64,000 bases of DNA from VGRW01 sp031396695. Its GTDB lineage: Bacteria; Myxococcota_A; UBA9160; SZUA-336. A model generated the notes under the pieces. The model ran no database searches. It was not told where the DNA came from and saw only the letters and a list, made by a program, of their open reading frames with translations. Below, one piece after another: positions 10,394-17,762 of the stretch. How positions within the stretch are numbered: position 1 is the stretch's first letter; each line of letters begins with the position of its first letter. A program made the position numbers and the translations under genes. The stretch spans positions 1-64,000 of the forward strand of contig JANNLG010000199.1 of the NCBI GenBank assembly GCA_031396695.1, in the 5' to 3' direction.

Positions 10394-12481
10394 ATGAGCA
10401 GGGAATTCTTCGGGTTCGTCGCGAGCGGTGTGTCGGTACTTCTGTGCGCGTGTGCGACGGTCCTGGAACCGTCGCCCGCGCTGCCGCCGCTGTGGCGGCC
10501 GGCCGCCGCGCCCGGCGACGCCGAGACGCTGCGCATCGAGCCGCGCAACTCGAGCGCGACGCTCGGCGCCGAGGCGACGCTGCGCGTCCTGGGTACGGCT
10601 GCGGCCGACGCGCGCTGCCAGCAGAGCGACGGCGAACCGCTCGCGCAGGGGATCGACGGCTTGCGCGTGCCGTCGCCGAGCGTCGCGTCGCCCGCCACCG
10701 TGTTGTGTCAGGCGGGCGAGCTGCGCGCCGAAGCGCAGGTGACCTTCACCGACTCGCAGACGCTGCCCGTCGCCGATCCGTACCAGGGCGGCGTCGTGCT
10801 GTTCAAGCTGCGCAGGCTGCCCGAGCCGTTTCGCGAGCCCGTCTCGCGCGACGCGCTCGGCCTCGCGCCACTCGACGAGACGCTCGAGGCGCTCGGCGCG
10901 CTCGTGCTGCCGGCGTTCCCGTTCGACCGCACGGGCACGCGCGACGCTGTCGGTCTGGGCCTGTGGGTCGCGATCGATCTGCCCGAGGGCGTGAACTTCT
11001 ACCAGGCCGTCTCCTGGCTGCGCACCGACCCGAGCATCCACGCCGAGAGCTACCTGCCCGCGGACGGCGCCTTCTTGCGCGTGGGGCCGCATGCGGACTG
11101 GCCGACGCCGCTGCGCGAGGTGACGCGCATCGTCGATCCCGATTCCGACGCGTACCGCACGGCGGTACAGAGCGCGACCGTGAAGCGCGCGGCCGCGAAC
11201 TCCGCGACCCCGGAGCTGGTCGCGATCGGCGCGCCGCAGGTCTGGAGTCAGGAGCAGGGTGACGGCGTGCGGCTCGCGGTGATCGACACCGGCGTCGACA
11301 CGAACCACGCCGCGCTCGTACCGAACCTGCACGACAAGTCGAGCGAACGCGGCGGCGACGACCTAGACGGCAACGGCGTGCCCGGCGACCGCTACGGCGT
11401 GAACCTGGCGCAGCTCGCGATCGCGCGCGACGAGAATGGCGCGAAGCTCGCGCTCGGCGTGGTGGGCGACGTCAGCGATTGGGACGGCGCCACCGAGCGC
11501 ACGCGCCACGACTGGGGACACGGCACCGCCATCGCGTCGCTGGCCGCGAGCGCGGGCGGCGCGGGAATTCCGCTCGGCGTCGCACCGCGTGCGCAGATCG
11601 TCGTCGTCGACGTACAGGAGAACCTGCGCACGAGCCTGGCCGCGCCGCGCGACGCCGACCCGCGCGCGAGCGAAATCGACTCTTCACCGACGCTGCTGCA
11701 CGGCTCCACCTGGGCGCGCGCCGCGGGCGTCGCCTACGCGGTGGGCGAACGCGCGCGCGTGCTGACCTGCGCGTGGCCCGGCGAGAAAGCGTCCTGGATC
11801 CTGCACGACGCGCTGCTCTTCGCCGAGGACAACTGCGCGACGCTGATCTGCGGTCCGGGCGACGAGGTCGGCTCGACCGGCTCGTACCCGTCGCACTGGC
11901 GCAAGGACTGGCTCGAGAAGAACGGCGGCGACACGGGCGTGGTCTGGGATCCGTGGTCCGGCGAGGAGAGCAGCGCCGTGCTGCTGCGGCCGTTGCGCGG
12001 ACTGATCGTCGTGAACGCCACGCCATCGACGCTGATCGCGCCCGACCTGGTCTTGCCGCCGCGCCCGGGTGGCCCGATGCGCGTCGCGGCCGCGCTCTCG
12101 AACCCGCGCAACGACGGCTCCTCGGTACCCGACCGCCGCATCGGCGAGCAGTCAGGCAGCGTCACCGCCGTCGGACTCAGCGCCGGCGCTGCGCTGCTCG
12201 TCACGGGCGAGCGGCCCGACCTCGAGCCGTGGGCCGTCCGCGATGCGCTGGTGACGGGCGCGTCGCGCACGACCGGCGAGCCCGGCCTCTCCGTCGCGGG
12301 CGCGATCGCGGCGACCGGCCAGCTCGAGAACGGCGCCTGCCGTCAGCTGATGCGCCGCGAGCCCGTCAAGGAGGTCTCGCCCTGGCCGAGTCTCAAGGTC
12401 AAGACCAGCCTCGACGACCCGCCGCCCGGCGCACCGCCGGCGAGCAAGGACGAGGGCGCGAACGCGAACCGGCGCCGCTAG
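10394..12481 (+). CDS. Subtilisin-fold (S8) lipoprotein, probably catalytically inactive
   Basis: A 695-residue exported protein with a lipobox-like N-terminus (LLCAC). A non-catalytic N-terminal region of about 280 residues precedes an S8 domain with Asp298 in LAVIDTGVD and His376 in DWGHGTA. Where subtilases have the serine motif (G-T-S-M-A-x-P) the sequence reads SGSVTAVGLSAGAALL; aligned on the flanking SG and AGAA residues, the catalytic serine is replaced by Val590 and the GTSMAxP motif is lost. The downstream helix PDLEPWAVRDALVTGA is typical of the fold. It may be a pseudoprotease with a binding role. The stop codon lies in a repeat element. Confidence 0.8.
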   Translation: MSREFFGFVASGVSVLLCACATVLEPSPALPPLWRPAAAPGDAETLRIEPRNSSATLGAEATLRVLGTAAADARCQQSDGEPLAQGIDGLRVPSPSVASPATVLCQAGELRAEAQVTFTDSQTLPVADPYQGGVVLFKLRRLPEPFREPVSRDALGLAPLDETLEALGALVLPAFPFDRTGTRDAVGLGLWVAIDLPEGVNFYQAVSWLRTDPSIHAESYLPADGAFLRVGPHADWPTPLREVTRIVDPDSDAYRTAVQSATVKRAAANSATPELVAIGAPQVWSQEQGDGVRLAVIDTGVDTNHAALVPNLHDKSSERGGDDLDGNGVPGDRYGVNLAQLAIARDENGAKLALGVVGDVSDWDGATERTRHDWGHGTAIASLAASAGGAGIPLGVAPRAQIVVVDVQENLRTSLAAPRDADPRASEIDSSPTLLHGSTWARAAGVAYAVGERARVLTCAWPGEKASWILHDALLFAEDNCATLICGPGDEVGSTGSYPSHWRKDWLEKNGGDTGVVWDPWSGEESSAVLLRPLRGLIVVNATPSTLIAPDLVLPPRPGGPMRVAAALSNPRNDGSSVPDRRIGEQSGSVTAVGLSAGAALLVTGERPDLEPWAVRDALVTGASRTTGEPGLSVAGAIAATGQLENGACRQLMRREPVKEVSPWPSLKVKTSLDDPPPGAPPASKDEGANANRRR

Positions 12482-12620
12482 TGTCCCGTCTCCGAAGTTC
12501 GCTCGCGCTCTCGGCGTTGCACTCGCTCGACGAATCAACGGATTCGCCTCGCTCGCGCGCCTTGCGATCGCGGCGCCTCGGCCGCGAGAGCCGCATCGGA
12601 ACTTCAGAGACGGGAAACTA
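12479..12620. repeat. 142-bp inverted-repeat (MITE- or REP-like) element
   Basis: The outer 22 nt are near-perfect inverted repeats: 12479-12500 and the complement of 12599-12620 differ at two positions. Both ends are embedded in CTAG (12478-12481 and 12618-12621), which could be a 4-bp target duplication. A small perfect hairpin (CGAATC-AACG-GATTCG, 12531-12546) lies near the centre. The element fills the gap between two convergent genes, and the TAG stop codon of each gene is formed by its outer end. No transposase ORF is inside. Confidence 0.65.
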
Positions 12621-13238
12621 GCCGGCCGCAGGCTTCCGCCAGATCAGCGAGTAGCGCCACAGAAGGCGCCGCCGGTAGCGCACGCCGGGGAGCACGCGCT
12701 TGGCCACTCGCCGGATACCGCCATAGGTCTCGGGCGGCGGCCAGATCTTCGGCGCGGAGTGCTCCCAGTACGTCTTCGTGAGCTTGTGCAGGCGCGTGCC
12801 AGCGGCGGCGGCGACATCGACGGCGAAGTCCGCGGGCGTGCGCGAGCGCGCGAGGCCGACCAAGGCGAGCGTTCCGCCCGGCCGCAGCAGGTCCGCCATA
12901 CGCTCGAGCCCGCTCGCCGCGTCGACGTGGTGCAGCAGCGCGACCGAGACCACCGCGTCGAACGACGCGTTCGCGAACGGGTGGGCGAAGAAGTCGGCCA
13001 GCACGTACTCGACGTTCGGCGCCGCTGCTTCGCGCCGAGCGACCTCGATCGACGCCACGTCGACGTCGATCGCCGTCACGCGCCGCGCCACGTTCGACAG
13101 CTCACGCGCGAGCAGCCCCTCGCCGCAGCCGACCTCGAGCACGTGCCCGCAATCCCGCGACAGCGCGCCCAGCAGGACCGGGTGGTAGTGGATGTTGTGG
13201 TTCCACCGCTCCAGCACCGTCCGATCCGCTGTCGTCAC
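12618..13238 (-). CDS. Class I SAM-dependent methyltransferase
   Basis: A 206-residue Rossmann-fold methyltransferase with SAM-binding motif I VLEVGCGEG (residues 33-41), the acidic loop AIDVDVAS and the LLRPGGTLALVG motif of the Methyltransf_11 family. The substrate cannot be read from the sequence; such proteins act on quinones, lipids or small metabolites. The basic C-terminus (residues about 180-206) is not family-specific. It is transcribed towards the S8 gene, and its TAG stop lies in the terminal repeat of the 142-bp element. Confidence 0.75.
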   Translation of the reverse strand: MTTADRTVLERWNHNIHYHPVLLGALSRDCGHVLEVGCGEGLLARELSNVARRVTAIDVDVASIEVARREAAAPNVEYVLADFFAHPFANASFDAVVSVALLHHVDAASGLERMADLLRPGGTLALVGLARSRTPADFAVDVAAAAGTRLHKLTKTYWEHSAPKIWPPPETYGGIRRVAKRVLPGVRYRRRLLWRYSLIWRKPAAG

Positions 13239-13251
13239 CGCTAGACGACGA

Positions 13252-13328
13252 TGGTCGGGGCGGCCGGATTTGAACCGGCGACCTCTTGGTCCCGAACCAA
13301 GCGCGCTACCAAGCTGCGCTACGCCCCG
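13252..13328 (-). tRNA. tRNA-Pro(CGG)
   Basis: Full cloverleaf on the minus strand. Acceptor stem CGGGGCG pairs with CGCCCCG. Anticodon stem CTTGG/CCAAG encloses loop TTCGGGA with anticodon CGG, which reads proline codon CCG. T-arm stem GCCGG/CCGGC carries loop TTCAAAT. The 3' CCA is encoded (13254-13252). The gene lies between the methyltransferase and nadA. Confidence 0.95.
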
Positions 13329-13418
13329 ACACTGGTCCCCGAGCGTAGCTCGCGGAGGGGCCGCAGCATAGCCTCTCCGCCCGGACGCTGCCCGGCTCGG
13401 CCGCGAGGGCGTGCGTGC

Positions 13419-13424
13419 TAGGTT
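13419..13424 (+). promoter_or_regulatory. Predicted -10 element for leaderless nadA
   Basis: TAGGTT ends 8 nt before the nadA ATG at 13433, so transcription would begin at or next to the start codon. No Shine-Dalgarno sequence is present. No convincing -35 box is visible. The arrangement recurs at about twenty genes in the window. Confidence 0.45.
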
Positions 13425-13432
13425 CCCGGTCC

Positions 13433-14731
13433 ATGCAGGCCCCCCGCCGCATCGTGCTCCAGCCGGACGTGCCGATCTGCCAGACGGATCTGCCGCTCGA
13501 TTGGTACCAGCCCGAGTTCAAGCCGTACGCGGAGGAGTACCTGGCGCTGCCGGACCGCACGCCGCGCTCGGTGCTGCCGTGGATGGACCGCTACATCGAG
13601 CCTGCGCGCGCGGCGCTCGGGCCGGATCTGATCCTGCTCGCGCACTACTACATGGGCGGCGAGATCGTGAAGTTGGTCGAGCGCTACGGCGGGCTGATCG
13701 CCGACTCGTACCAGCTCGCGCGCGAGGCCGTGCTGCACCCCGAGAAGCGTATCTTCGTCGAGTCAGCGGTGCACTTCATGGCCGAGGCGATCGCGCTGCT
13801 CGCGCGCCCCGACCAGCACGTCTACATCACCAACCCGAAGTCGGGCTGCACGATGGAGATGATGGCGAAGGAGTTCATGCTCGCGCCGGCCTACGCGAAG
13901 CTGCAAGCGCGCTTCGGCGACGACGTGATGGTGATCGCGTACATGAACACGTCGGGGCGCGTGAAGGCGCTCGCGGGCCGCACCGGCGGCGCGGTCTGCA
14001 CCAGCTCGAACGCGGGCGCGATCATGCGCTGGGCGCGCGCGCAGGGGCGGAAGATCTTCTTCGTTCCCGATCAACACCTCGGGCGCAACGTGGCGGCGCA
14101 GGTCGGCATCGAGCGCGAGCGCATCGCCATGCTGCCCGCCGGGCACGAGGGCGGCGACGTCTCGACGGCCGAGCTCGAGAAGCTCGACGGTGCGGAGCTG
14201 ATCCTGTGGGGCGGCTTCTGCGGCGTGCACACGATCTTCAAGCCGAGTCATGTGGCTCACTGGCGCGCGCTCGGCTACTCGGTGGTCGTGCACCCGGAGA
14301 CACCGAAAGAGGTCGTCGATCTCGCCGACGGCAGCGGCTCGACGAGCTGGCTGTGGGCGCACGTGTCGAAGCTCGCACCGGGCTCGCGCGTGGCGGTCGG
14401 CACCGAAGGCCACTTCGTGCGCAACCTTGCCGAGCAGTCGGCGCTGCGCGGCGTGACGGTCGTGCACCTGGCCGACGTGCCCGGCGAGTCGATGGCCGGC
14501 TGCGGCTGCGCGACCATGTCGCGCAACGATCCGCCGCACCTGGTCGCGCTGCTCGATTTGCTGCGTCTGGGCAAGCCGCCCGACTTGAACCGCGTGCTGC
14601 CCGGCGACATGGTCGACGAGATCAGCGGCGCGCGCGAGCGGCTCGACGCGTCGGGACAAGCGCAGATCGCGCGCGATGCGCGGCGCGCGCTCGAGCGCAT
14701 GATCGAGATCACCGAGGCTGGGAAGGAATGA
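13433..14731 (+). CDS. nadA: Quinolinate synthase
   Basis: Condenses iminoaspartate (from NadB) with dihydroxyacetone phosphate to quinolinate for NAD synthesis, using an oxygen-sensitive 4Fe-4S cluster. The 432-residue protein has the three expected cluster ligands: Cys139 in KSGCTMEM, Cys263 in GGFCGVH, and one of Cys357/Cys359 in the GCGCATMS motif. HYYMGGEI (residues 71-78) is the substrate-binding histidine region. At 432 residues it is longer than the NadA of about 350 residues in many bacteria. Start ATG 13433 follows a -10-like TAGGTT by 8 nt. It shares a 4-nt overlap (ATGA) with the HAD gene. Confidence 0.93.
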   Translation: MQAPRRIVLQPDVPICQTDLPLDWYQPEFKPYAEEYLALPDRTPRSVLPWMDRYIEPARAALGPDLILLAHYYMGGEIVKLVERYGGLIADSYQLAREAVLHPEKRIFVESAVHFMAEAIALLARPDQHVYITNPKSGCTMEMMAKEFMLAPAYAKLQARFGDDVMVIAYMNTSGRVKALAGRTGGAVCTSSNAGAIMRWARAQGRKIFFVPDQHLGRNVAAQVGIERERIAMLPAGHEGGDVSTAELEKLDGAELILWGGFCGVHTIFKPSHVAHWRALGYSVVVHPETPKEVVDLADGSGSTSWLWAHVSKLAPGSRVAVGTEGHFVRNLAEQSALRGVTVVHLADVPGESMAGCGCATMSRNDPPHLVALLDLLRLGKPPDLNRVLPGDMVDEISGARERLDASGQAQIARDARRALERMIEITEAGKE

Positions 14732-15405
14732 GCGCGCGGGTCGACGCGCCGACGCGCTGGGGCGCGGTGCTGTTCGACCTCGACGGCACGCTCACCGATC
14801 CCAAGCTCGGCATCACGCGCTCGATCCAGTACGCGCTGCGCAAGCGCGGCATCGCGCCGCCCGACGCCGACGAGCTCGAGCCGTTCATCGGCCCGCCGCT
14901 CGCGCGGTCGTTTCGCGAGCGGCTCGGCTTCGACGAGAGCGAAGCGCGCCGCGCCGTCGACGACTACCGCGAGTACTTCTCAAAGCAGGGCCTGTACGAG
15001 AACGAGGTGTACGAGGGAATTCCCGAGCTGTTGCGCGACCTGCGCGCGTCGGCGCTGCGCGTCGGCCTGGCCACGTCCAAGCCGATGGTGTTCGCCGAGC
15101 GCATCCTCGAGCACTTCGATCTGGCCAAACACTTCGACCTGGTGGTGGGGAGTCATCTGGACGGCACGCACGTCGAGAAGGCCGAGATCGTGGCCACCGC
15201 GCTCGCGGGCGTCTCCGGAATCCGGCCCGAGCGTGTGGTGATGGTCGGCGATCGCATGCACGACGTGCACGGCGCGCGCGCGAACGGCATCGACGCGATC
15301 GCCGTCACCTGGGGCTACGGATCGCTCGACGAGCTCGAAGCCGCGGAGCCGACATCGCTCGCCGAGAGCGTCGTCGAGCTACGGCGCCTGCTGCTCGCCG
15401 TCTAG
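14728..15405 (+). CDS. HAD-superfamily phosphatase, phosphoglycolate phosphatase-like
   Basis: A 225-residue HAD hydrolase with motif I FDLDGTLTD (nucleophile Asp17, acid Asp19), motif II Thr/Ser in GLATSKP, and motif IV VMVGDRMHD. The helical cap inserted after motif I and the GITRSIQYAL segment match the Gph/PGPase-like subfamily, which removes phosphate from 2-phosphoglycolate or pyrophosphate; the true substrate is not determined. It overlaps nadA by 4 nt and the convergent lipoprotein gene by 27 nt. Confidence 0.82.
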   Translation: MSARVDAPTRWGAVLFDLDGTLTDPKLGITRSIQYALRKRGIAPPDADELEPFIGPPLARSFRERLGFDESEARRAVDDYREYFSKQGLYENEVYEGIPELLRDLRASALRVGLATSKPMVFAERILEHFDLAKHFDLVVGSHLDGTHVEKAEIVATALAGVSGIRPERVVMVGDRMHDVHGARANGIDAIAVTWGYGSLDELEAAEPTSLAESVVELRRLLLAV

Positions 15406-15810
15406 CTCTTCGAGCTTCTTCTCGAGCTCCTCGAGTCGGTCCTCGCGCGTCTTGGTCGCCTCGACCTCCGTCGCCGGCGTGATCTTCTTCAAGCCCGCGG
15501 GCAGCTCGGAGCCGCTCACCGGGAACCAGTTGCCGTCCCACGCGAAAGCCAGGAACCAGCGGTTCATCGCGAAGCGGAACCAGTGCTCCTGCTTCGCGCA
15601 GTAGTACAGATTCGGATCGAGCGAGGGCGCGAGCTGACAGCCCGGAACCTGCGACGCCACCAGCTCGGGCGCCTGCTCGGCCGCGAACTTCTCGGGCACC
15701 GGCGGCGGTGGCGGCTCCGGCTTCGGTTGGTTCGTCACCTGCACCACGGTGCCGAGGCAACCCGCGAGCAACACGCCGGCGACCAGCAGCGCGAACGGTC
15801 GGCGAGTCAC
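15379..15810 (-). CDS. Small proline-rich lipoprotein with coiled-coil tail
   Basis: A 143-residue protein with signal peptide and lipobox LLAGC (Cys18), then a Pro/Glu-rich stretch (PKPEPPPPPVPE), a central aromatic-rich part (QEHWFRFAMNRWFLAFAWDGNWFP) that may form a small beta domain, and a charged coiled-coil C-terminus (DRLEELEKKLEELD). No family is recognised. It is co-transcribed with the PfkB gene upstream, with a 4-nt overlap, and its end overlaps the convergent HAD gene by 27 nt. Confidence 0.65.
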   Translation of the reverse strand: MTRRPFALLVAGVLLAGCLGTVVQVTNQPKPEPPPPPVPEKFAAEQAPELVASQVPGCQLAPSLDPNLYYCAKQEHWFRFAMNRWFLAFAWDGNWFPVSGSELPAGLKKITPATEVEATKTREDRLEELEKKLEELDGEQQAP

Positions 15811-16655
15811 TTCGCGGACTCTTGCGCGCCGACCGCGCTTCCGATCCGGCCGTGCTCGACGTGCTCGGCGCTGGCGCGCACCGCGAAGCGCGCGGCCGAG
15901 GCGGGATTGCGTTCGCTTGCTCGCGCGTACAGGTAGGCGGCCAGGAACACGTCGCCCGCGCCGACCGGAAAGCGCCGCGGCACCGATGGCACCGCGATCT
16001 CTTCGACACGCCAGCGTGTCACCACCAGAGCGCCGCGCTCGCCGCGCGTCACCAGCAGCTCCGCTAGCCCGTACTCGCTGCGGAACGCTTCCAGGCTGCG
16101 GCCTTCGAGCAGCACCGCGAGCTCTTCTTCGCTCGCTTTGGCCACCGACACGTGCGCGAGGTAGTCCTTGAGCTCGGGATTGGGCGCGAGCCGCGTGCCG
16201 TGTTCGTCGGCGATGCGCACCAGACCCTGCAGGTCGATGCCGACGAAGCCCGACAGGCTCGCCAGCGTTTCCGGCAGCAAATCGCGGCGGTGCAGCGGCC
16301 CGAGGTGGATCGCGTCCGCGCTGCGCCAGGCCGGCGGCAGATCGTCGGGCCGGATCGGGTCCGACGCGGCCAGCAGCTCGTGGCGATCCTCGGCGCCCGA
16401 GTAGTCGTTCGCATAGGTCGTGGTCGCGGCGCTCGGCAGCGCGCGCACCTCCACGCCCGCTGCGACGAGCGGCGCGAGCAGCTCGTCCGCGTCGGCTTCA
16501 CGCACGCGCGTCACCGCACGGGTGCGCGCGCCGAGCGCCGCGAAAGCGCGGCCCGCGTAGTGGACGACGCCACCCGGCACGGCGGCTTGACCGCGTTCGA
16601 GGTCGCGCGTGACCGCGCCCAGGACGAGAGCGCTCGTTTTCCGCGCAGCCGGCAT
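15807..16655 (-). CDS. PfkB/ribokinase-family sugar or nucleoside kinase
   Basis: A 282-residue member of the ribokinase fold that transfers phosphate from ATP to a sugar or nucleoside hydroxyl. The C-terminal signature PVGAGDVFLAAYL contains the catalytic Asp of the anion hole (GAGD). The N-terminal glycine pair PGGVVHYAG matches the substrate-binding motif. The substrate is unknown, and the protein is a little shorter than typical ribokinases (about 300). A TAAGCT hexamer ends 6 nt before the ATG, so a leaderless transcript is possible. It precedes a lipoprotein gene in an overlapping pair. Confidence 0.8.
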   Translation of the reverse strand: MPAARKTSALVLGAVTRDLERGQAAVPGGVVHYAGRAFAALGARTRAVTRVREADADELLAPLVAAGVEVRALPSAATTTYANDYSGAEDRHELLAASDPIRPDDLPPAWRSADAIHLGPLHRRDLLPETLASLSGFVGIDLQGLVRIADEHGTRLAPNPELKDYLAHVSVAKASEEELAVLLEGRSLEAFRSEYGLAELLVTRGERGALVVTRWRVEEIAVPSVPRRFPVGAGDVFLAAYLYARASERNPASAARFAVRASAEHVEHGRIGSAVGAQESAK

Positions 16656-16745
16656 CCGCGGAGCTTACACCGAAGCGGACACCGGCTCATGCGCACGCTC
16701 GTGATATCGTCCGAGGCCGGGGGCCACGTCCGGGAGTCAAAGGTC

Positions 16746-17321
16746 ATGCAGACACGACAGGCAACGCGAACGTCGCGCATACCGCTGCTTCTGCTGTGTC
16801 TCCCGCTCGCACTCGCACTCGCGTGCGCACAGCGCGAAGCGGACGTGGCGCTGACGGCGGTGCGCGTCGAGGGCGTACAGGTCGATCCGCGCACCGACAC
16901 GCCCGTGCTCTCGCTCGTGGAGGATGGCAAGACCGAGCGGCGTCTGCGCATCTGGATCGGCGAGTTCGAAGCGCGCTCGATCGCGCAAGCGCTAGAGCAC
17001 GAGCCGATCGTGCGACCGAATTCGCACGACTTGCTCAAGAACATGCTGGAGCATCTCGACGGTCAGGTGCGGCGCATCCTGGTCACCGAGTTGCGCGAGA
17101 GCACGTTCTACGCGCTGATCGAAGTCGAGCTGCGCGGCCGCGCATTGCGCATCGACGCGCGGCCGAGCGACGCGATTGCGGTCGCACTGCGCACGGGTGC
17201 GCCGGTGCTGGTCGCGGACGCACTGTTCAGCGCAACGCTCGAGATTCCCGAGGACGAGCGCGCGCTCGAAATCGACCTGCGACCGGCCCCGAGCGATTCC
17301 CGAGAACCGCCGAGCCTGTAG
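16746..17321 (+). CDS. Lipoprotein with bifunctional nuclease (DUF151) domain
   Basis: A 191-residue protein with a signal peptide and lipobox LALAC, followed by a BFN/DUF151 domain: VLSLVEDGKTERRLRIWIGEFEARSI is the family's N-terminal block, and ARPSDAIAVALRTGAPV its C-terminal block. DUF151 proteins include nucleases and regulators, and many bacteria encode cytoplasmic forms; an exported lipidated form is less usual. ATG at 16746 is preceded by GGGAG. An in-frame upstream ATG (16689) would place the signal peptide too far inside. The gene is divergent from the PfkB gene. Confidence 0.78.
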   Translation: MQTRQATRTSRIPLLLLCLPLALALACAQREADVALTAVRVEGVQVDPRTDTPVLSLVEDGKTERRLRIWIGEFEARSIAQALEHEPIVRPNSHDLLKNMLEHLDGQVRRILVTELRESTFYALIEVELRGRALRIDARPSDAIAVALRTGAPVLVADALFSATLEIPEDERALEIDLRPAPSDSREPPSL

Positions 17322-17409
17322 CGGCGAACTTGCGCCGAAGTCGCCTGTGCGGTGCGCATCGCGCGCGGGTCGAATCGCGTATCTGTGCGGTTCTGCGTCG
17401 GAAAGCGCG

Positions 17410-17439
17410 TTGACTCGAGCGCGCGCGCGCTGGCATGAT
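17410..17439 (+). promoter_or_regulatory. Sigma-70-type promoter for the small 17.5-kb gene
   Basis: TTGACT (17410-17415), an 18-nt spacer and CATGAT (17434-17439) form a plausible promoter. Directly downstream GCACC (17442-17446) pairs with GGTGC (17452-17456) and is followed by TTTT, a short terminator-like hairpin at the expected transcript start. About 40 nt then separate it from the start codon. Confidence 0.45.
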
Positions 17440-17500
17440 CGGCACCCCGACGGTGCTTTTCGCCGTCGCCACCGACCGCCGAGCCGAAGGGGGCGCGCAG

Positions 17501-17746
17501 ATGACGGGCCGAGAGATCGCGGTGGAGTTCACCGAGATGTTCGACGATCTCGACTCCGCGGACATCAACACCATGCTCGCCAAGAACGTGAGCATGGACA
17601 TGCTCGAGTTCTTCGCGTCGTACGCGGATCAGTTCGCCGAGGAGTGCAGCACCGGCGGACTCGAGCTCGAGGACGTGCGCGGTCGCCTGCCGAACCTGTT
17701 GATCATCGGCTACATCATCCGCGTGCTCGAAGAGCGACTCACGTAG
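17501..17746 (+). CDS. Small acidic protein of unknown function
   Basis: An 81-residue acidic, helical protein. The ATG at 17501 is chosen because it follows the Shine-Dalgarno segment AAGGGGG; an ATG at 17435 would overlap the predicted promoter and hairpin. No family is recognised. The sequence has a hydrophobic helix (NLLIIGYIIRVLEE) at the C-terminus and many Asp/Glu residues earlier. It lies alone, convergent with the STN-repeat lipoprotein, 16 nt from that gene's stop. Confidence 0.6.
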   Translation: MTGREIAVEFTEMFDDLDSADINTMLAKNVSMDMLEFFASYADQFAEECSTGGLELEDVRGRLPNLLIIGYIIRVLEERLT

Positions 17747-17762
17747 CGCGCAAGCGCTCGTG

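Noticed and set aside
13433..14731. Start of nadA at 13415 or further upstream
   Set aside because: The ATG at 13433 is the first with family-like sequence and lies at the leaderless spacing from TAGGTT; the upstream ATG would overlap the -10 element.
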